Assembly (NCBI GenBank): GCA_026214975.1
Contig: JAOBSW010001120.1
Span: 55,533 to 119,532, forward strand
DNA from: Gentiana macrophylla
Lineage: Eukaryota; Streptophyta; Magnoliopsida; Gentianales; Gentianaceae
DNA: 64,000 nt
Direction: 5' to 3'
Shown: in pieces, positions 23,609 through 34,473 of the stretch
Position numbering within the stretch: the stretch's first letter is position 1
How the letters are laid out: the number at the start of each line of letters is the position of its first letter
Made by a program: the position numbers and the translations under genes
The notes under the pieces: generated by a model
Databases searched by the model: none
Told to the model about the DNA's origin: nothing
The model's input: only the letters and a program-made list of their open reading frames with translations

Positions 23609-23922
23609 TCATTTATTTTTGTTCAAAAATTATGTTTTTATCTATAATAAACCCAGATTATATCATATAAACATATTGTAATTTTATCAAATTATTTATA
23701 TGATATGAGACAAGTTTATTATGATTTTATAAAATTTTTATAAATTGTATGAAAATCTAATATAATACTGAAAATACATATTTATTTTTTATATAATAAT
23801 CCTACTTTAAATCACGTATGATAAAAATAGGGTCATTATAAATTTTTATAAAATTTTTATAAACTTAAAATTAATTTTCTTTTTAATTTTTGAAAATAAC
23901 TTAAAATTTAAACATACAATAC

Positions 23923-24345
23923 TTATATTAACTCTAATTCTTTCATCCTCAAGTCCTCAAGATTTCTATCATATCGATCCATTAACCTTATTCCTAGAAA
24001 TGATGCGTTTGAATTTTCTCTTTGTTCTCCCTCGGGATTTTCGGATAACCACCTAATCGTTCCCTTCTTAATAACATTCAAACATTCATCCTGGGATTTG
24101 GTTGTACTTTCACCACATCGTCCATTATGTTCACTTTTTCCACAAATTCTACATCTCATTAGAAACTTTGCTCTTCTCTTTATTGTACTCCTTGATTTAC
24201 CATTACAAAGTTCTCTTTCTCTGGCTTCGATTAGCAGTTCCTTGTTTAACTTAGAAACTAAGGCTTCTATTTTAAATGCGACATCCTTATCCAGACCTAA
24301 TTTTAAAAGTAAAATAAAAACTCTTATTCTATCTAAGAAAGACAT
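23923..24345 (-). CDS. Small Athila ORF downstream of integrase with zinc-knuckle-like motif
   Basis: A 140-residue open frame lies between integrase and the envelope-position ORF. The N-terminus is hydrophobic and helical (FLDRIRVFILLLKLG). The middle is basic and includes CRICGKSEHNGRC, which has the spacing C-X2-C-X4-H-X3-C, one residue short of a classical retroviral knuckle. The C-terminus is charged and acidic. I do not recognise a family. The frame is intact although neighbouring pol is broken many times. It could be the displaced end of an integrase or an accessory RNA- or DNA-binding protein. Confidence 0.4.
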   Translation of the reverse strand: MSFLDRIRVFILLLKLGLDKDVAFKIEALVSKLNKELLIEARERELCNGKSRSTIKRRAKFLMRCRICGKSEHNGRCGESTTKSQDECLNVIKKGTIRWLSENPEGEQRENSNASFLGIRLMDRYDRNLEDLRMKELELI

Positions 24346-24455
24346 CCAGTTCTTTTACGTCTATCCGGTAAAAGACTAAACTACTTTAAAATGCATAATA
24401 AAGTAAATTAGAAAGATAGTACCCGTAATCGGCTGAGTTTAGAATTTCTGCTTCC

Positions 24456-25678
24456 TTAATTTGTTGGAGGGTCGATAAGCAACATTACTTCTTCTGCTTG
24501 AGGTACCCCTTCAACTTCCACGAATAACTTTACCCTGTGGTCATTAGCTATAAAAGTTGTTTTTCCATCAGTTAGTTCAACAGCTCCAGACTTATAGACT
24601 TTAGTTACGTCATATGGACCTGTCCATCTAGATTTAAGCTTTCCTGGAAACAACTTCAAACGCGAATTGTATAAAAGTACTCGATCACCTACATGGAACT
24701 CACGACTATAGATTTTCTTATCATGGAAAGCTTTCATGCGTTCTTGTAGATTCGAGCATTTTCATAAGAATCGAGTCGAAACTCTTCCGATTACATTAAT
24801 TGAAGTAATCTATGATCACCAAATGACTTTAGGATCAAAATTTAGGAATTTAATAGCCCATAAAGCTCGGTGTTCTAATTCAACAGGAGATGACAAGATT
24901 TTCCAAAACTAATTTATAAGGAGAACACCAATTGGTGTCTTAAAGGTCGCTCAGATGCCCATAATGCATCATCTAGTTTTTCTCGCTTGATTTCTACGAT
25001 TTGAGTCTCACTGTTTTCCACGATCCATTTTAATTTCTCTATTAGACACCTCTACTCTGGCCCACTAGTTTGCGGATGATAGGGTGTTCTAGTTTATGAG
25101 TTACACCATATTTCTCAATTATTTTAGTAAATGGTCGGTTGCAAAAATGTGAGCCTCTATCACTAATGATAGCCCTCGGAATGCCATATCTTGTAAATAT
25201 ATTCTTTTTAAGGAACCTAGCACAACCTTGGTATCATTAGTGGGAAGAGCTTCAGCTTCTCCCATTTCGAGACATAATCAACCATTACCAGAATAATCTT
25301 TTTCCAAACGATATAGGGAAAGGTCCCATGAAATCTATACCCCATACATCAAATAATTCACATTCTAGAATCGAATTTGCATAGGCATTTCATGTTTTTT
25401 CGATATATTCCCCACTTTTGACAAGATTTACAAGATTTTGCATATTTATACGCATCTTTATATAGTGTAGGCCAATAAAAACCACATTGTAAAACTTTAA
25501 AAGCGATTTTCCATCCTCCATGATGCCCTCTCCGCCTCACGATCATGACAAACGATAAAACACTTAAAATCTCATTATCGAGGATACATTTTTCGATTAT
25601 TTCATCCGAGCATCTTCGAAAAGATCCAGTTTCTCCCAATAATAAAACTTTAAGTCGTAAAAGAATTTCTTTTCTCAC
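24456..25678 (-). pseudogene. Athila integrase, broken
   Basis: The zinc domain (25358-25678) reads HHGGWKIAFKVLQCGFYWPTL with CKSCQKWG, the H-H-C-C arrangement. The catalytic core lies in 24740-25350 but is spread over several frames; pieces equivalent to IISDRGSHF and LDDALWA can be recognised. The C-terminal domain (24456-24737) is clean: FHVGDRVLLYNSRLKLFPGK and RWTGPYDVTKVY, the typical Athila integrase tail, ending VMLLIDPPTN. The enzyme would insert the cDNA; it cannot be made from this copy. Confidence 0.8.
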
Positions 25679-25765
25679 GCCAAGTCCAAATGAGACGGGA
25701 TGTAATTCTGTGTAAGATAGTTAACAATATTCCCAAACCATGGCGAATTCTCCTTTAATGGTATT

Positions 25766-26405
25766 CTATCTTTTAATAATTGCATGGTTGAGGAGTATCG
25801 ATCCTAAAAGTTGTTCATCCGGAAATGAATCTCGTATTTCATTTCCTTTTCCTTCATCATTTTCCATTCTACTTAGATGATCTGCTACTACATTTTCACT
25901 TCCCTTTTTATCCTTGATTTCAATATCAAATTCTTGAAGTAACAGAATCCACCTAAGAAGACGTGGTTTAGCATCTTTCTTACTTAACAGATACTTCAAA
26001 GCTGAATGGTCTGTATAAACTATAACCTTAGAGCCAACAATATAAGATCGAAACTTATCTAAGGCAAAGATTACGATAGCAGTTCTTTCTCTGTAGTTGC
26101 ATAATTGAGTTGTTTTGCATTTAGAGTGTGAGATGCATAGTAGATTGCTTTGAGTACTTTGTTATATCGTTGACCTAAGACACTCTCTACGCCTAAATCA
26201 CTTGCATCACACATAATTTCAAATGGTAAATCGATCTGGTGCTACCAAGATCTTGGTGCGATGAGTCAACTTCGCTTTTAGGTCCAAATGCTTCCATACA
26301 TTTATCATCAAAGTTAAATGGTACATCTTTTTCAAGCAAATGACTTAGAGGCTTTGCTATTTTTAAAAATCGCAATAAATCTCTATAAAATCCAAAGATG
26401 TCCAA
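25766..26405 (-). pseudogene. Athila RNase H and reverse-transcriptase connection, broken
   Basis: [21 protein letters not shown] and [13 protein letters not shown] (25766-25999) are the end of the reverse-transcriptase-linked RNase H. FYRDLLRFLKIAKPLSHLLEKD with FNFDDKCMEAF (26193-26405) is the connection region. Several frame breaks lie between. Confidence 0.8.
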
Positions 26406-27817
26406 GAAATCCTCTCAAAGTTTTTAAATTCTTTGGTGGAAGTAACTTTTCAATTACTTCGACTTTAGCTTTATCTACTTCAATACCTACTTCAGAGATT
26501 CTATGACCTAGAACAATTCCTTCTGATACCATTAAATGACATTTTTCCCAGTTTAGTACTAAGTTGGTATCTTCACAGCGTTGCAATACTCGTTCTAAAT
26601 GCGATAAGCATTCATCGAAAGAATCTCCATAAACACTAAAGTCATCCATAAAGATTTCTAAGAATTTCTCGACCATGTCAGAAAATATTGCCATCATACA
26701 TACATTTGAAATGTGGTGGTGCATTACATAAACCAAATGGCATTCGTTTATAAGCAAAAGTTCCATATGGACAAGTGAAAGTGGTTTTTTCTCTATCTCC
26801 TGCTGCAATGAATATCTGTAAGTAGCCTGAATAGCCATCTAAGAAACAGTAATATTTATGTCCACTTAATCGTTCCAACATATGTACGATGAATGGAAGT
26901 GGATGATGATCTTTCTTAGTATGATCATTCAGTTTTCTAAAATCAATACACATTCGATATCCTGTAATTTCCCTTGTCGGAATCCATTCATTTTTATCAT
27001 TTTCTTTTACCATGAAACCTCCTTTCTTTGGAACTACTTGAGTCGGACTTACCCATTCACTATCTGATATGGGAAAGATTATCCCCATTTCTAATAGTTT
27101 AATAACATCTTTCTTAACAATGGTTTGCAAATTTGGGTTGAGGCGGCGTTGTGGCTGAATACAAGGTTTAGCTCCTTCATTCAGAATGATCTTATGAACA
27201 CAAATCTCAGGACTTATTCCTCGAATATCTGCCACTGTCCATCCAAATGCCTTCTTATGTTGTTTTAACATTCTAAGTAATTGATCTTCCTGTTCATTAG
27301 TTAAGGTTGATGAAATAATAATCGGTAGTAGATTATTAGTTTCAAGAAAAGCATATTTCAAATTTGAAGGAAGTGGTTTCAACTCCAGATTCCTTGGTGG
27401 ATCTTCTACTGAAGGTTTTAAAACTGGTCCTTCTAGTTCTAATTTCAAATATTGATGCCATGGGTGTTTAAAAAATATTCCTTTATTTAGATAAAGGATT
27501 ATTTCTCTCATTTCAGCATCATTTTCATCTTCTTTATAGATGGATAATGCCAAACATTCTTCTAATTTATCTTCGTACTCTTGTAATTGGTCATCATAGA
27601 ATGTAGATATCTTATCTATAAAAGAACATGATTCTGGTGATTTGTATGGGTGGTTCATAGCTTTGAAGATATTAAAAGAAACTTCATCTTCATTAACTCT
27701 TAGTATCAGTTCACCCTTTTGAACATCGATTAACGTTTTTCCTGTAGCTAGAAATGGATGACCTAGAATAATTGGCGCTGAATATCCTTCTTCCATTTCC
27801 ATTATTACAAAATCCAA
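26406..27817 (-). pseudogene. Athila reverse transcriptase, broken
   Basis: The Athila-type RT is unmistakable: CIDFRKLNDHTKKDHHPLPF, YYCFLDGYSGYLQIFIA, TCPYGTFAYKRMPFGLCNAP and, in a second frame, the catalytic FMDDFSVYGDSFDEC. A frameshift near 26690 separates the two catalytic blocks. CNAPPHF replaces the more usual CNAPATF. The N-terminal part (GHPFLATGKTLIDV) is the end of the protease region. The whole lies between protease and RNase H as expected. Confidence 0.88.
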
Positions 27818-27838
27818 TGGGAAGTAAAATTTGTCTAT

Positions 27839-28558
27839 TTAAACCAATACATCCTCGATAACTCCCTTAGGATGTTTAATTGATCGGTCTGCCATCTGAA
27901 GGGTCATTTCAGTATTTGCAAGCTCTCCTATGCCTAGTTTCCTATAATCCTCATAAGACATGAGATTTATACTTGCTCCAAGATCACAATGTACTTTTTT
28001 AAACAGAAATCCTCCAATCTCACATGGAATGGTAAAACTACCAGGATCTTTAAGTTTAGGTGGTAACTTATGTTGAAGTATTGCAGAGTATTCTTCATTA
28101 AGGCATATATTCTCATACTCTTCTAACCTTTTTTTGTTTGATAGGATATCTTTAAGAAACTTTCCATAGGTAGGCATGTTGATTAGGGCTTCGATAACAG
28201 GGATATTGACATGAATATGACGAAAAGTATCAAGGAAACGAGCATACTTCTTATCAGTTTTTATCTTTTTAATTTGATCTTTTGGTGGGTAAGGTAAAGA
28301 TTCTAAGTCTATAACCTTTGGTTTTGAAGTTATACTCTCTTTTTCCTTGAATCTTTGAGCATTACTTGGTCGCCATGTTTCACTATCTTGAGATTTTTTC
28401 TTTAAAGCATCCCCTGTATTATCTTTTTCAGTTACTTGCAAATCTTCCTTCCTTTCTTCCTTGTTTTCAGTATTGTTTTCTCTTACGTGTTCCTTAAATA
28501 AGGTTCTCGTGTCACCTTTGTCCATTGGATCTTTCAGAAGTCTAGTACTTTGACCCAT
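27839..28558 (-). pseudogene. Athila protease region
   Basis: FTIPCEIGGFLFKKVHCDLGASINLMSY-type sequence contains the aspartic active site in the DLGA form usual in Athila. The gag C-terminal linker precedes it with TYGKFLKDILSNKKRLEEY. The frame ends at 27839 and continues in another frame into the RT segment. Confidence 0.75.
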
Positions 28559-30462
28559 TCCTCATCCTCACTTTCAGGTTCAACAACTCTGTCTCGTCTT
28601 AAGAAATTTTCAATAATTTCTTCTTCTTCATCAGTGAATTCAAGTTCATCTGAGGTTTCTATATTCGTCTCAATTTTACCATCTAAATCATTCTTTACGT
28701 CATTATTTCCTGAGTTTTCTGCTCCAGTACTTCCACAGAGTTTTCTACTCCTAGTAATAACAACATTTACCTCTCTTGGGTTTCTTTCGGTATTACTTGG
28801 TAATCCTCCTGGAGGTCTACTGTTTTTACGTTCTCCTTCTCTACTCAAATGATCTTCCATATTCCTTATTGACGCTTCTATAGTTCTCATTCTGGTATCA
28901 TGTCCACTCATGGATGTTTTTAACGTATTCATATCCTTAGTGACTGTACCTATAGAAGTTATCATAGTTTCCACATTTTGAGCTTGAGTAGATACTACAC
29001 CCATCATATTTTCCATTAATTTCTCCCATTTATCAACTCCTTCAAGTTGAGTTGAACTTTGGGTGACTGGTATACTTTGAGTAGTATGTTGTGGATATGA
29101 TCTAGGTAATGATTGCAGGTTCTGATTCGCGGTATCTCCTTGATAAACTTGATTACTATATGAATTCTTATATTGAACTGGATACGGTGGTTGTCCTTGC
29201 TTACTAGGGTTTTCAGACCAACGAAAAGTAGGGTGATCTCTTCTAATAGCATTAAACGAGTTTGAATACGCGTTGTTCAAATTCTTATGCTTGTTGTAAA
29301 AGATCACCTCCTCCCTTGAATAACCTTCTGGTTCTTCTATCCCTAATGACACATTATCATGATTTGAGTAGTCATTTGTTAAATTATTTTCCGAGTTAAT
29401 ATTATTACTAGCTTGTAAGCCGTCAAATTTCCTACTCAAATTCTCCAAGTGTGCTAGAACTTCCGTATTCGATGTACATTCTCCTGCAAATGCTACTTTT
29501 CTTGTGCTAGAACCGGTTTCCCACATTCGGTTATTTTTGGAAATCTTTTCAATAGCATCGTAAACTAATTGGGCTTCACTCATCATTAAAGAACCACCAC
29601 ATGCATGATCAACGCCTCACTTGACGTGAGTCTTTCCTTAGTTTCTGACGAGAAAAGTTGGATTTGCATATCTAAGGAATAACCATGATCCGGACAAGCT
29701 CTTAATAGTTTTTTTAAATCTTTCCCAAGCATTCCCAAGCGTTTCTTCAGATCCTTGTCTAAAGTTAGCAATTTCAACCTTTAATTCCAAATTCCTCCCA
29801 GGAGTAAAATATTGTTTTAAGAACTCGGTTTGAATCTCCTCCCAACTTGTCAATGAATGATGTGGGAGTGACATAAACCAATCTCGTGCTCTTCCTTTTA
29901 AAGAAAAAGGAAACATAGACATCCTCGTTAATTCACGATGAGCACCTTGACTTTTGGCTGTATTACACAATTCTTCAAAAAGATAGAGGTGATGATGTGG
30001 ATCTTCATCATCTTCTCCTAGGAATTGGGCTCTTGTGTCAATTAAACCAAAAAGATGAGATTTTATTTCGAAATTATTTGCTCCTTCATTTGGTAAACGA
30101 ATTGGATTATTAGTCTGGTTTCTTCTTACGGTCTGATCACAAATAGGTCTCGGGTTTGGTAGGTTAGGGTTATTATGATTATGCTGGTTCCGATTCTGAT
30201 TATTTCTATTATTAGGATTCTGGTTATTTGGTATTGGTAGATTCTGATTAAGGTTGTGTCCAAGTCCTTGGGCATGAGCAATCCCTTGTTCAGGTGTTTC
30301 ATCACTAGTTTCGGCCATTCTTGTTTCTCGATTTGACGATGATTCGTCAGGATTTCCCTGACTAGTATGACCACGTTTACTCTCTACTCTTAACTGCCTT
30401 TCATAAGTATTTATGCCAGGCTTATAAGGAGTGAGTGGGGCCTTACCGCTTCTGGTCATCAA
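28559..30462 (-). pseudogene. Athila gag, broken in two frames
   Basis: Start Met at 30462 (MMTRSGKAPLTPYKPG). After an Asn/Gln-rich stretch the gag retrotransposon domain follows: NNFEIKSHLFGLI, DPHHHLYLFEELCNT, FPFSLKGRARDWFMSLP, ITSWEEIQTEF-like and FLKQYFTPGR. Near 29640 the frame shifts into the second open segment (28534-29586), which holds AQLVYDAIEKISKNNRMWE and a Ser/Asn-rich tail. The gap at 29586-29640 overlaps in frame. Gag would form particles in the cytoplasm. Confidence 0.85.
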
Positions 30463-30640
30463 CTATCGAAAAGAGAAAATAACTCGAAATTGATAGAAGT
30501 AAAAAGATTGGTAATTTACTTATAAGGTAAGTACCAACGAAAAATAAAAAAGAAACGTGATAAGAAGAGTGTTGACTTATCCTCGAGAATTTTGAGCTAA
30601 TACAAGTAGTAACCATAGACACAATGAATTAGCGTCGTGT

Positions 30641-30658
30641 TCCCCGACAACGGCGCCA
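30641..30658 (-). other. Athila primer-binding site (tRNA-Asp type)
   Basis: On the minus strand TGGCGCCGTTGTCGGGGA lies six bases after the 5' LTR end. This is the Athila-type tRNA-Asp primer site with one substitution (commonly GCCGGGGA). Confidence 0.85.
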
Positions 30659-31761
30659 GAAAGCTGACGGATCTTTTCTAGGTTATACAATCCTTACCGG
30701 CAGTGTACCGGGTCAAATTGTAGTGCTAGTATGGTGAGTCAGGTGTCGAATCCTCAGGGAAGCGTGTGGTAATTCAGAGTGTGGTTAAACACCAAGAAGC
30801 TGTTATTAACTCAATCTAAGTCGCAGTTTTTTTTACCAAGTACATAATCTCTAAACTACTAAAACAGTAAATAAATGCATAATACTAATATAGATATATA
30901 TAGATATAAATATATATAGGTACCAATATAATAAATACTAATATAGAAACTAGTAATATTATTAGAAACTAGCCAAGAATATGTTATTGAATTACAATCT
31001 CTTTTTAGTGCAATGGATGTGCTCGATCTTCCTTTTTAGGTCTAATTGATTACGTGAAACGGTATACTCCTAAGCTCAACAATTCCTCCTCACACGAGCG
31101 TATGAAATTGTCATATGTCTAATCCTCTGTCCAATGTCATCTTAATCATGGGTCACTCCCGTTTTGTCATACGGCCAGTATTTTAAGATCTGTCGATTAA
31201 CCAGGTGATTTCAACGTAATAATCTCTCGAGTACAAATATTCTACCCCCGGGATAGGAAATAGGATTCCGTTTGTCAGACGGCCATTTTTACCCTCCGGT
31301 CTTTCTATCCATGATCTCATAACCTAACTTCTCTGGTCAGTTCATCATTAGATTACGACTCCGTTTATATTGGTTAATTACGTCAGTACAAACATGCCAT
31401 TAAGTTCAAATAGAAAGAGATTCATCATAATCGATTTTAATCAGATTTTAACATAGTCATCATCCATTTCCCTGAATAGATAAAACTAATTCAATTCCAT
31501 ATCTTGGCTAGATATTAAGTTAGCCTAATATCATTATAACTATTCTATAGATACTAATAATAACAAACAAACATAAATACATTAGAAAGTTACCAGATTA
31601 CAATTGAAGCATCAGAGCCGTATTCTCCGGAAATAGCAACTCTTCTAAAAACAACGAGCCTTGATAAGTCTTCTAAGTATTACAACGATACTTATATTAC
31701 ATTATTATTTCGGCAGAGTGCCTTTTACTGTATTTACAGAACTATAAACTAACTAAAGATA

Positions 31762-31762
<1 letters not shown>

Positions 31763-31841
<79 letters not shown>
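31763..31841. repeat. (TA)n microsatellite
   Basis: Pure AT dinucleotide tract immediately downstream of the LTR TATA box. Confidence 0.92.
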
Positions 31842-31844
<3 letters not shown>

Positions 31845-31870
31845 TACCCCTCCAAACATCTGCAATGATG

Positions 31871-32020
31871 GAGTATTTATAGGCAGGGGTAGCACACCGG
31901 CGCGTGCCGGCCCCTTCCCGGCGCGTGCCGGTGCTACAGTGCTTATTCCCTTGTGTCAGACCCATGTGCTTGAAATGATGAAGATTCCGGCACGTGCCGG
32001 TCACCTCCGGTGCGTGCCGA
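31871..32020 (-). promoter_or_regulatory. Athila LTR promoter with four CCGGC/GCCGG dyads
   Basis: On the minus strand CTATAAATACTC (31871-31882) is a canonical plant TATA box. Upstream are CCGGCGCGTGCCGG (31897-31910 and 31918-31931), CCGGCACGTGCCGG (31987-32000, a perfect palindrome) and a copy with one arm base changed (32007-32020). They come as two close pairs about 65 bases apart. They are probably binding sites for a dimeric DNA-binding protein; this is inference. Confidence 0.6.
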
Positions 32021-32295
32021 ACTGTCAAAAACATTTGTTGTTAATTTTTTATTCTTTCGCTTCTGATTCGTTGATTTTTCTCGTATTCACCCTGTATCAG
32101 TAAAAAACAATTCCCACGGTAAATCTGACAACAAAAGCTATAATTTATACTAATTTTATAACGATAATATCTATTTATAACTAATTAGATTTTTATAAGT
32201 TTTAGGTTATATTTTTGTGAAATTATACGATAATATTATAAATACGTAATAAAAAATCATATAATATAGTTATATTTTTATCATATATCACCTAG

Positions 32296-33602
32296 CTTCT
32301 TACTGTGGGTCCTACCGGCTATGTAGAATTCACCAAAGAAGAATATACAAAACGTAGGTTTTGAATTTATATTTTGCTCTTGTCCTTGAATACAATTTAA
32401 TTGTCTTCTGTTTATGCAGTGGCTAATGTGGATGATCTGATTGGCATTGACGTTGATGAGGAGGAGGACACGGAGCAGATGCAGGAAGATTCTGAGCAGA
32501 CTTTATTAGTAATTCCTGAGCACGGTGAGGTTTCTGCTCAGAAGGAAGCTGGGGATATAGGTGCTGACTCTGGCGAAGCTGCTCAGAACACCATTTCTAC
32601 AATTGATCCTGCTGCGCAGAAACTGCTGAGCACCATTGACACGGTAGAGTTGCCTGTCGAAGAGGAGCTTCCTGGTGATCAATCCACTGGTTTGGATGCC
32701 GTGCCCTTAAGGGCCATCTCTCAGAAGAACAAGAAAAGGCACAGGTCTACATCCTCTGGTAGTTCTGCCAGTGATTCCTCCTTTAATTTTGAAGCCATGT
32801 CCGCTGAGGACTTTGCTAATTCTGTAAGTAACTTCTTTGTTGAGTTTTTTTTATTTATTTTCTGTTCTTTTGCTTTCTGACTCTCAGTCTTTTGCAGTGT
32901 TACTATTTGGGTAAGTCTTTGCATAAAAAGGCCTCCGGTATGGCTAAGGAAATTGCTGCTCTGCAACAAAAAGTGGCCAGTTTAGAGGAAGCCAATGCCA
33001 GAATGACTAGCTTGGAAGAAGCATATCGCTCTTTGGCGTCCTCCGAAGTTGCTGCCCGTCAAGAGGTTGAGCAGCTAAGCATCAAACTTAAAAATGTTGA
33101 GGACTTGTTAGTCACTCAAGGTGAACAATTAAGACTGAGAGACCAGCAGCTGGAAGAGAGGGACAGGGAAGCCCAGCAACACCTCGCTACTGTGACCAAG
33201 TTGAAGGACGAGCTTGCAGAGACTGTGGAAAAGATGGAGAGGGCTCCTGGCCAGAATGTTGTTCAGAAGGTTGTCTCTGATTGTAAGGCTTCTCCACAGA
33301 CTTATGAAGAAATCCAAATCATCCTTGCCCCTGCTCTGCGCCGAGGGTACACTCTTGGCGTTGATGAAGCCAAACCAGCTGACTTGGTGATTGGCACTCT
33401 GCCTAATCATAAGTTATATGATAAGAAAGCCGGTGAGATCTTCACTAAGCGGTATGATGAATACAAAAATGGAGAAGATATCGTCCGCAAGTATGCAAAG
33501 AAGAAATCTGCTCAGTCTTCTGCTCCTCTCCTTCATCTTGATGTCATGTATTTTGTTCTTGAAACTTTGATAAATAACTTCTGGTTTTGCTGCAACTTTT
33601 GA
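32296..33602 (+). pseudogene. Tat antisense gene, 3' part with introns and coiled coil
   Basis: The interrupted exon resumes right after the Athila target duplication and runs to about 32361, where an intron appears to start; its acceptor is ATGCAG at 32414-32419. The next exon is acidic (DDLIGIDVDEEEDTEQM). A clear intron follows at 32824-32897 (GTAAGT...TTTGCAG) that keeps the frame. The last exon (32898-33540) is a long coiled coil (ALQQKVASLEEAN, VEQLSIKLKNVEDLL) and ends with a conserved tail (LRRGYTLGVDEAKPADLV). Coiled-coil tails of this kind are common in PF04195-type plant proteins. Function is unknown. The gene is separated from its 5' part by 11.4 kb of Athila. Confidence 0.7.
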
Positions 33603-33794
33603 GCAGCTTTTTATGTAACTTTGTTAACAACTCTATCTGATCTTTGTCTTCGATGTATGATACTTTGCCCGTTAGCCATTTGAATTGGCTTTTATTTTGA
33701 TATTTTTCATTTTACAACCTTATTCCCGTATTGCGCTGCAAAGAAGTTAGGACTATTTATCCTTAGCTTCTTTATGTATACAGTTTATTCTGCC

Positions 33795-34350
33795 CATAGA
33801 ATTTTTGGTTTGATTTTTTGACTTTATATTGGGTTTTCTGCCCAGAATATCCTTGCGCTGCAAGTTTTGACATGTGATTTTTCGGTGGGTCTTCTGCCCA
33901 GAGAATTTTTGCGCTGCAAGTTTGATTTTTTGACTTTATATTGGGTTTTCTGCCCAGAATATCCTTGCGCTGCAAGTTTTGACATGTGATTTTTCGGTGG
34001 GTCTTCTGCCCAGAGTGTCCTTGCGCTGCAAGTTTGACACTTAGATCTATGATGGGTCTTCTGCATAGAGTGTCCTTGCGCTGTAAGTTTGACACTTAAA
34101 TCTATGATGGGTCTTCTGACCAGATTTTCTCTTGCGTTGCAAGTTTTACATTTAGAGTTACGATGGGTCTTCTGCCCAGAGTGTCCTTGCGCTGCAAGTT
34201 TGACAGATTTTCTCTTGCGCTGCAAGTTTTACATTTAGATTTACGATGGGTCTTCTGCCTAGAGTGTCCTTGCGCTGCAAGTTTGACACTTAGATTTACG
34301 ATGGGTCTTCTGCCCAGATTTTCTCTTGCGCTGCAAGTTTTAATGTTTGA
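33795..34350. repeat. ~55-bp tandem repeat, about ten copies, in the Tat 3' region
   Basis: The unit TGGGTCTTCTGCCCAGA-(about 6)-CTTGCGCTGCAAG recurs near 33830, 33886, 33941, 33998, 34052, 34106, 34163, 34205 (short), 34244 and 34300, mostly 54-57 bases apart. Two unit variants partly alternate (GAGTGTCC and GATTTTCT). It lies between integrase and the antisense gene, where Tat/Ogre-type elements are known to carry tandem repeats that can seed satellites. Confidence 0.85.
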
Positions 34351-34473
34351 TCTTTCGGCATTGTGCCTTAGTTTCTAGGTTTCAACACAACTTAAAATAT
34401 CCACACATATAATAAAGAAAATTAATAAAGATATGCATTCAAAGGATATCAATTGCAGAAGATAAAAATTGTT

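Larger units (their letters stand above)
20914..32290 (-). mobile_element. Athila-lineage Ty3/gypsy element nested in the Tat antisense gene
   Basis: Flanks are CCCAG (20909-20913) and CCTAG (32291-32295), a target duplication with one mismatch. The 5' LTR (right) is complete; the 3' LTR (left) has lost about 635 bp of U3. The primer site next to the 5' LTR is complementary to tRNA-Asp, as in Athila. gag, protease, reverse transcriptase, RNase H and integrase are followed by a small ORF and an envelope-position ORF. About 8-9 differences over 990 bp of LTR suggest a young insertion, yet pol is heavily frame-broken. Confidence 0.92.
30665..32290 (-). repeat. Athila 5' LTR, complete
   Basis: On the minus strand it starts TGATATATGATAAAAATATA at 32290 and ends AAAAGATCCGTCA at 30665 (1626 bp). 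It holds a (TA)n tract at 31763-31841, a TATA box at about 31874-31882 and four dyad motifs upstream of it. A partial copy of the same family is at 344-2134. Confidence 0.92.

Noticed and set aside
30126..30374. Second open frame overlapping Athila gag
   Set aside because: Shadow frame of the Asn/Gln-rich gag region.
33795..34350. Regular short repeats that could suggest a CRISPR array or a repeat protein
   Set aside because: Units are contiguous tandem repeats without unique spacers, inside a plant retrotransposon; the open frames on the reverse strand are a by-product of the repeat.
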